NCBI GenBank assembly: GCA_022843805.1 | Contig: JALHMY010000005.1 | Coordinates: forward strand, 62,001-126,000 | Source: Fuerstiella sp. | Lineage (GTDB): Bacteria; Planctomycetota; Planctomycetia; Planctomycetales; Planctomycetaceae | Direction of reading: 5' to 3' | Length of the DNA: 64,000 nucleotides | Shown: one piece after another, positions 62,886 to 64,000 of the stretch | Layout: the number at the start of each line of letters is the position of its first letter | Numbering within the stretch: the stretch's first letter is position 1 | Translations under genes and position numbers: made by a program | Notes under the pieces: model-generated | What the model was told of the DNA's origin: nothing | Database searches by the model: none | Seen by the model: only the letters and a program-made list of their open reading frames with translations

Positions 62886-63452
62886 ATGTCTGCGTCACAG
62901 GAAACGATTCGCCAGTCGCCGATCAGGCTGACCTACCGGGAGTATGTTCTGTTTCCTGTTGATGGAAACCGCCATGAAATCATTGATGGTCGACATTACA
63001 TGAATGCAGCTCCCAATCCTCGCCATCAAACCGTTTCACGACATCTTCAGTTTCAGTTGTACGAACAGCTTGAATTGAAGGGACTGGGGCAGGTCTTCAA
63101 TGCTCCAATTGACCTGCAGCTGACGGAGTGGGACATCGTCCAGCCCGATCTGGTAGTAGTGCTGTCCCGGAATCAGATTGTCACGTCGACGAAGATTAAG
63201 GGTGTTCCCGACCTGATTGTTGAAATTCTTTCGCCATCGAATCGGGACTATGATGAGGGCTTAAAGAAGCAGCTCTACGAACAGGCTTCGGTGCCGGAGC
63301 TGTGGATCGTTGACCCGGAAGAACGGTGTGCGTGGCAGTATCGACTTCTTTCGGAAGGCCTTTATGCGGCGCCGGTCAGGTGTTTACAAAAGATCACATT
63401 TGCCGGGGCGAACGGCGAGACAACCGTTAATTTGCAGCAGGTCTGGTGCTGA
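62886..63452 (+). CDS. Uma2 family endonuclease-like protein
   Basis: This 188-aa protein has the PD-(D/E)xK-like Uma2 (DUF820) fold: LTYREYVLFPVDGNRHEIID with RHYMNAAPNPRHQTVSRHLQ, APIDLQLTEWDIVQPDLVVV, and GVPDLIVEILSPSNRDYDEG followed by LKKQLYEQASVPELWIVDPE. The acidic and Lys residues of these blocks form the predicted nuclease site. GGGGAG lies 6 bp before ATG 62886. Uma2 genes are multicopy in cyanobacteria and planctomycetes, with unknown role. Confidence 0.9.
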   Translation: MSASQETIRQSPIRLTYREYVLFPVDGNRHEIIDGRHYMNAAPNPRHQTVSRHLQFQLYEQLELKGLGQVFNAPIDLQLTEWDIVQPDLVVVLSRNQIVTSTKIKGVPDLIVEILSPSNRDYDEGLKKQLYEQASVPELWIVDPEERCAWQYRLLSEGLYAAPVRCLQKITFAGANGETTVNLQQVWC

Positions 63453-64000
63453 TTTCCGGGTGGAGGACACTCAGCGCAGCATCCGGGTGGTGCTGTTCCC
63501 GTGGTGACGCTGTGAATTCTTTCCGTATGCCGAGATTCGTTTGCACACCGTCGCGGTTGGCGGCACGTGTCGATAACAACCAGCAAAGCCAATAAGAACA
63601 ACGGCCAGCAGTGACTGCTCAGATTCCATCGACGTGGCCCCTCCCGGCCCTGTGCCGGGAAAGCCAGGGTTTGGCAACTGCGGAGCGACCGCTTCCGGGA
63701 AGGATGGCTTCAGACTTTACGTCTTTGGTGCCATCGCCACGACGGCCACGTTGTGGTTCTTGCGACGCTTGATTCTCTGGAAGAAATGTCCCAGCGGACC
63801 TGTCTGACGCGAGGAACCCCACGCTGAAGCATGGGGCCACGCGCTTTGCTCGCTCCGCGAGCGAATCGCAGAATGATTCGGTTGTTGATGCGATCCGATG
63901 ATGCGCGTCCGCAGCCCCCACGAGTTCACCTCGTGGGCTTGCAGGGCCTTTGCGCCAGGGGTTGCCTGCGGAACGAGGACGTTCGAAGGGAGCTCCGCCT
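63453..64000. other. gene-free right end with hairpins and a transposase remnant
   Basis: The final 548 bp carry no intact gene. Hairpins occur at 63817-63836 (CCCCACGCTGAAGCATGGGG), 63848-63862 (GCTCGC-TCC-GCGAGC) and 63917-63937 (CCCACGAG-TTCAC-CTCGTGGG). A minus-strand fragment at 63729-63818 resembles an IS110-type transposase and is listed separately. Confidence 0.5.
63729..63818 (-). pseudogene. IS110-family transposase remnant
   Basis: About 30 residues read GSSRQTGPLGHFFQRIKRRK, then NHNVAVVAMA. This corresponds to the C-terminal part of IS110/IS116/IS902 transposases, where a phrase of the type 'FF-RI-x-KK-NVAVVA-ARKL' is conserved. Only this fragment is left: a stop follows three codons later and the sequence before it is unrelated. 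Its left boundary coincides with the 63817-63836 hairpin. The call is based on recalled family sequence, not a search. Confidence 0.45.

Overview
The window looks like chromosomal DNA from a planctomycete, probably of the Planctomycetaceae. The evidence is family content: DUF1549/DUF1553 and several DUF1501 twin-arginine proteins, DUF1800, a DUF1559 pseudopilin-like protein, DUF1571, NIPSNAP, two sigma-factor plus Ser/Thr-kinase modules, a Uma2 nuclease and a stand-alone MraZ. Base composition is moderate and gene style is uniform. No rRNA, convincing tRNA, CRISPR array, prophage or complete insertion sequence was found. Species-level placement is an inference.
Layout. 1-9.5 kb, plus strand, mostly core metabolism: the end of apgM, acpS, a DUF1549/DUF1553 + DUF1501 pair, cdd, citrate synthase, dapB and a UPF1-like helicase. 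9.5-16.2 kb: an SDR, a gap with an 18-base G run, then a DUF1571 gene behind a textbook sigma-54 promoter with a 45-aa membrane protein downstream, a beta-propeller protein, DUF456, a DUF1559 pseudopilin and a lipoprotein. 16.3-22.1 kb: a phosphoesterase, two TPM-domain genes, an adenylating-enzyme fragment, a leucine-rich-repeat-like protein and an orphan DUF1501. 22.5-26.3 kb: a small accessory, stress-flavoured stretch (VIT-type transporter, cupin, CsbD, a broken AI-2E transporter, DUF3309, NIPSNAP) that also holds a compact promoter-to-terminator transcription unit with no assigned gene. 26.5-31 kb: a three-gene exported-protein operon ending in DUF1800 and DUF1501. 31-39 kb: dGTPase, a membrane-anchored low-complexity protein, a LarA-family protein, MraZ, a second HD dNTPase-like protein and an acyltransferase.
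39.4-47.2 kb holds an overlapping minus-strand operon: ECF-type sigma factor, a large TPR pseudokinase with every catalytic motif lost, and a large TPR kinase with all motifs intact. It looks like a dedicated signalling module and is the most interesting system here. 47.5-64 kb: prolyl oligopeptidase, dapF with a beta-propeller gene, a zinc-ribbon protein, a sarcosine-oxidase-like enzyme, a DegT-like/WbqC/DNA-glycosylase operon, a thioesterase plus LolD-like ATPase, a second sigma factor divergent from a third Ser/Thr kinase, a periplasmic protein, a Uma2 nuclease, and a degraded IS110-type transposase remnant.
Three unrelated palindromic mini-elements (31.0, 34.2 and 53.9 kb) each sit at or inside the 3' end of a minus-strand gene; the one at 53.9 kb supplies that gene's stop codon.
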